Positions 5,783 through 6,996 of a stretch of 6,996 nt of DNA are shown here, piece after piece. Origin of the DNA: Dysgonamonadaceae bacterium (GTDB lineage Bacteria > Bacteroidota > Bacteroidia > Bacteroidales > Azobacteroidaceae); NCBI GenBank assembly GCA_031256015.1, contig JAIRRK010000125.1:1-6996 (forward strand). The letters run 5' to 3'. The stretch's first letter is position 1; every line of letters starts with the position of its first letter. The notes beneath the pieces were generated by a model. The model was given only the letters and a program-made list of their open reading frames with translations, searched no databases and was not told where the DNA came from. The position numbers were made by a program, and so were the translations under genes.

Positions 5783-6919
5783 ATGAAAAAAGTATTTGTC
5801 AGTGGATGCTATGATATGCTTCACAGTGGTCATGTTGCCTTTTTTGAAGAAGCTGCAACTTACGGCGATTTGTATGTAGGAATAGGTTCCGACCAAACGA
5901 TATACGATTTAAAAGCCCGAAGACCAATAAATAACGAACAAGAGCGATTATATATGGTAAAAGCCCTGAAATCGGTCAAAGACGCGTGGATCAATAAAGG
6001 AAACGGTTTACTTGATTTCATTGAAGAAATCAAAAGGCTGAAACCGGATATTTTTTTCGTGAATAACGATGGTCATAGCAGTTTAAAAGCGACTCTTTGT
6101 GAAGAATTGGGGATAAAATACATCGTAAGCAGCCGGATTCCTCACGGAAACTTACCTTCACGTTCCACAACGGCTTTAAGAAGTGAGTGTCGAATTCCTT
6201 ATCGAATCGATTTAGCGGGAGGATGGTTGGATCAACCGAAAGTAAGTAAATTGTGTGCAGGTCCTGTTTTGACCATTTCAATCGAACCCGATTATGAATT
6301 TAATGATCGAAGCGGCATGTCGACAAGTTCGCGAAAAAAAGCGATTGAATTATGGCAAGTCGATATTCCGGCCGGGAACAAAGAACAATTAGCCAAAACT
6401 TTGTTCTGTTTTGAAAATCCTCCGGGAACAAATTATATCAGCGGCTCTCAAGACGCATTGGGAATTGTTCTTCCCGGATTGAATAAGCTTCATTACAGCG
6501 GCGATTTCTGGCCTTCCGATATAGAAAACAATCCGGATGAAGATATTTTAAAATGGTTAGAAAAGTCCATTTGGCTGGTTCCTATTTATCCGCGCGGCGA
6601 AGATTATGATGTTTTAAAGGATACAAATATCACGGAAGAAAACGCCAGACAATTAAGTGAAGCGGCAAAAGCATCGTGGGAAGCCATAAAAAGGAAAGAC
6701 TTGAAAAAGTTTGGAGAAAATATGATAAAAAGTTTTGAAGCCCAGATAAAAATGTTTCCCAAGATGATTACCGAAGATTTATTAAAAATATTGGACTCGT
6801 ATAAAAATCAAGCTTCAGGATGGAAATTAAGCGGTGCCGGCGGCGGAGGATACTGGATTTTACTTAGTGAAAAGCCCATCGAAAATGCCATTCAAATCCG
6901 AATTCGTAAAAAAGAATAA
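5783..6919 (+). CDS. Bifunctional cytidylyltransferase-like / GHMP-kinase-like fusion protein (378 aa)
   Basis: Residues 1-135 form a nucleotidyltransferase of the cytidylyltransferase-like fold. They show GCYDMLHSGH (HxGH at 14-17), GIGSD at 33-37, a basic/acidic NEQERLYMVKALKSV segment at 51-65 and SRSTTALR at 126-133 in the place of the family's STxxIR motif. From about 137 a GHMP-kinase-like domain follows: RIDLAGGWLD at 141-150 (motif 1), SGMSTSS at 177-183 where the phosphate loop should be, GSQDALG at 221-227, and GWKLSGAGGGGYW at 346-358 (motif 3). The likely chemistry is phosphorylation of a sugar followed by transfer of a nucleotide to the sugar phosphate, like the domain pairing in HldE (which uses a PfkB-type kinase) and FKP. 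The substrate is unknown. The kinase domain is about 240 residues, shorter than the usual 300-350, and its motif 2 is degenerate. It is divergent from sod, stands alone and ends at a strong terminator. The ATG at 5783 directly precedes the first beta strand; an ATG at 5773 is out of frame. Confidence 0.85.
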   Translation: MKKVFVSGCYDMLHSGHVAFFEEAATYGDLYVGIGSDQTIYDLKARRPINNEQERLYMVKALKSVKDAWINKGNGLLDFIEEIKRLKPDIFFVNNDGHSSLKATLCEELGIKYIVSSRIPHGNLPSRSTTALRSECRIPYRIDLAGGWLDQPKVSKLCAGPVLTISIEPDYEFNDRSGMSTSSRKKAIELWQVDIPAGNKEQLAKTLFCFENPPGTNYISGSQDALGIVLPGLNKLHYSGDFWPSDIENNPDEDILKWLEKSIWLVPIYPRGEDYDVLKDTNITEENARQLSEAAKASWEAIKRKDLKKFGENMIKSFEAQIKMFPKMITEDLLKILDSYKNQASGWKLSGAGGGGYWILLSEKPIENAIQIRIRKKE

Positions 6920-6949
6920 TATACTGTATTAATATTATCCATACCTAAC

Positions 6950-6985
6950 AAAAAGCGCAAACCCCACCGTTTGCGCTTTTTTTTT
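6950..6985 (+). terminator. Strong intrinsic terminator of the fusion gene
   Basis: A 13-bp perfect stem (6950-6962 with 6969-6981, core GCGCAAAC / GTTTGCGC) closes a 6-base loop CCCACC and runs into nine consecutive T (6977-6985). It lies 30 bases after the stop codon. The A-run on the left arm means it could also stop transcription arriving from the right on the minus strand. Confidence 0.93.
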
Positions 6986-6996
6986 ATCTCACATAC

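Noticed and set aside
6030..6281. Minus-strand reading frame inside the fusion gene
   Set aside because: It is fully antisense to a frame carrying conserved nucleotidyltransferase and kinase motifs.
1..6996. Defence island, CRISPR array, insertion sequence or tRNA
   Set aside because: No regularly spaced repeats, transposase motifs, terminal inverted repeats, cloverleaf sequences or defence-enzyme motifs were seen in any part of the window.

Overview
The window looks like an ordinary chromosomal stretch from a Bacteroidota genome, most likely order Bacteroidales. Four things point that way. The DNA is AT-rich. Translation starts lack Shine-Dalgarno sequences and sit behind A/T-rich leaders. 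Several intergenic regions carry the Bacteroidota -7 box TAnnTTTG (TAACTTTG, TACCTTTG, TATCTTTG, TAAGTTTG). The lipoprotein has acidic residues straight after its lipobox cysteine, as in Bacteroidota surface lipoproteins. A genus cannot be named from the sequence alone.

Layout from left to right. A short plus-strand gene of unknown function (91-327) has its own promoter, with a hairpin-forming inverted repeat just upstream. It converges on a minus-strand block read from right to left: superoxide dismutase (5599-4982), a strong intrinsic terminator, a sugar-phosphate nucleotidyltransferase (4824-3919) with its own -7 box, an ABC-F ATPase of the YheS type (3823-1865), a lipoprotein with a carboxypeptidase-regulatory-like domain (1813-692), and a 68-residue two-helix membrane protein (660-454). 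No convincing terminator separates the last three genes, so partial co-transcription is likely. The last two non-overlapping units each could also have their own start. Divergent from sod, a plus-strand gene (5783-6919) encodes an N-terminal cytidylyltransferase-like domain fused to a compact GHMP-kinase-like domain. It ends at a very clear intrinsic terminator (6950-6985).

Functionally, the ABC-F protein belongs to translation, the superoxide dismutase to oxygen defence, and the two nucleotidyltransferases to activated-sugar or cell-envelope metabolism. They are not one operon and no shared pathway can be proven. The most interesting items are the kinase/nucleotidyltransferase fusion with its divergent phosphate-binding loop, a 17-bp palindrome in the sod promoter that resembles a Fur/PerR-type 7-1-7 box, and a long-loop inverted repeat in front of the ABC-F gene. 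No CRISPR array, mobile element, tRNA, rRNA or defence system was seen, and no gene-free stretch exceeds 300 bases.
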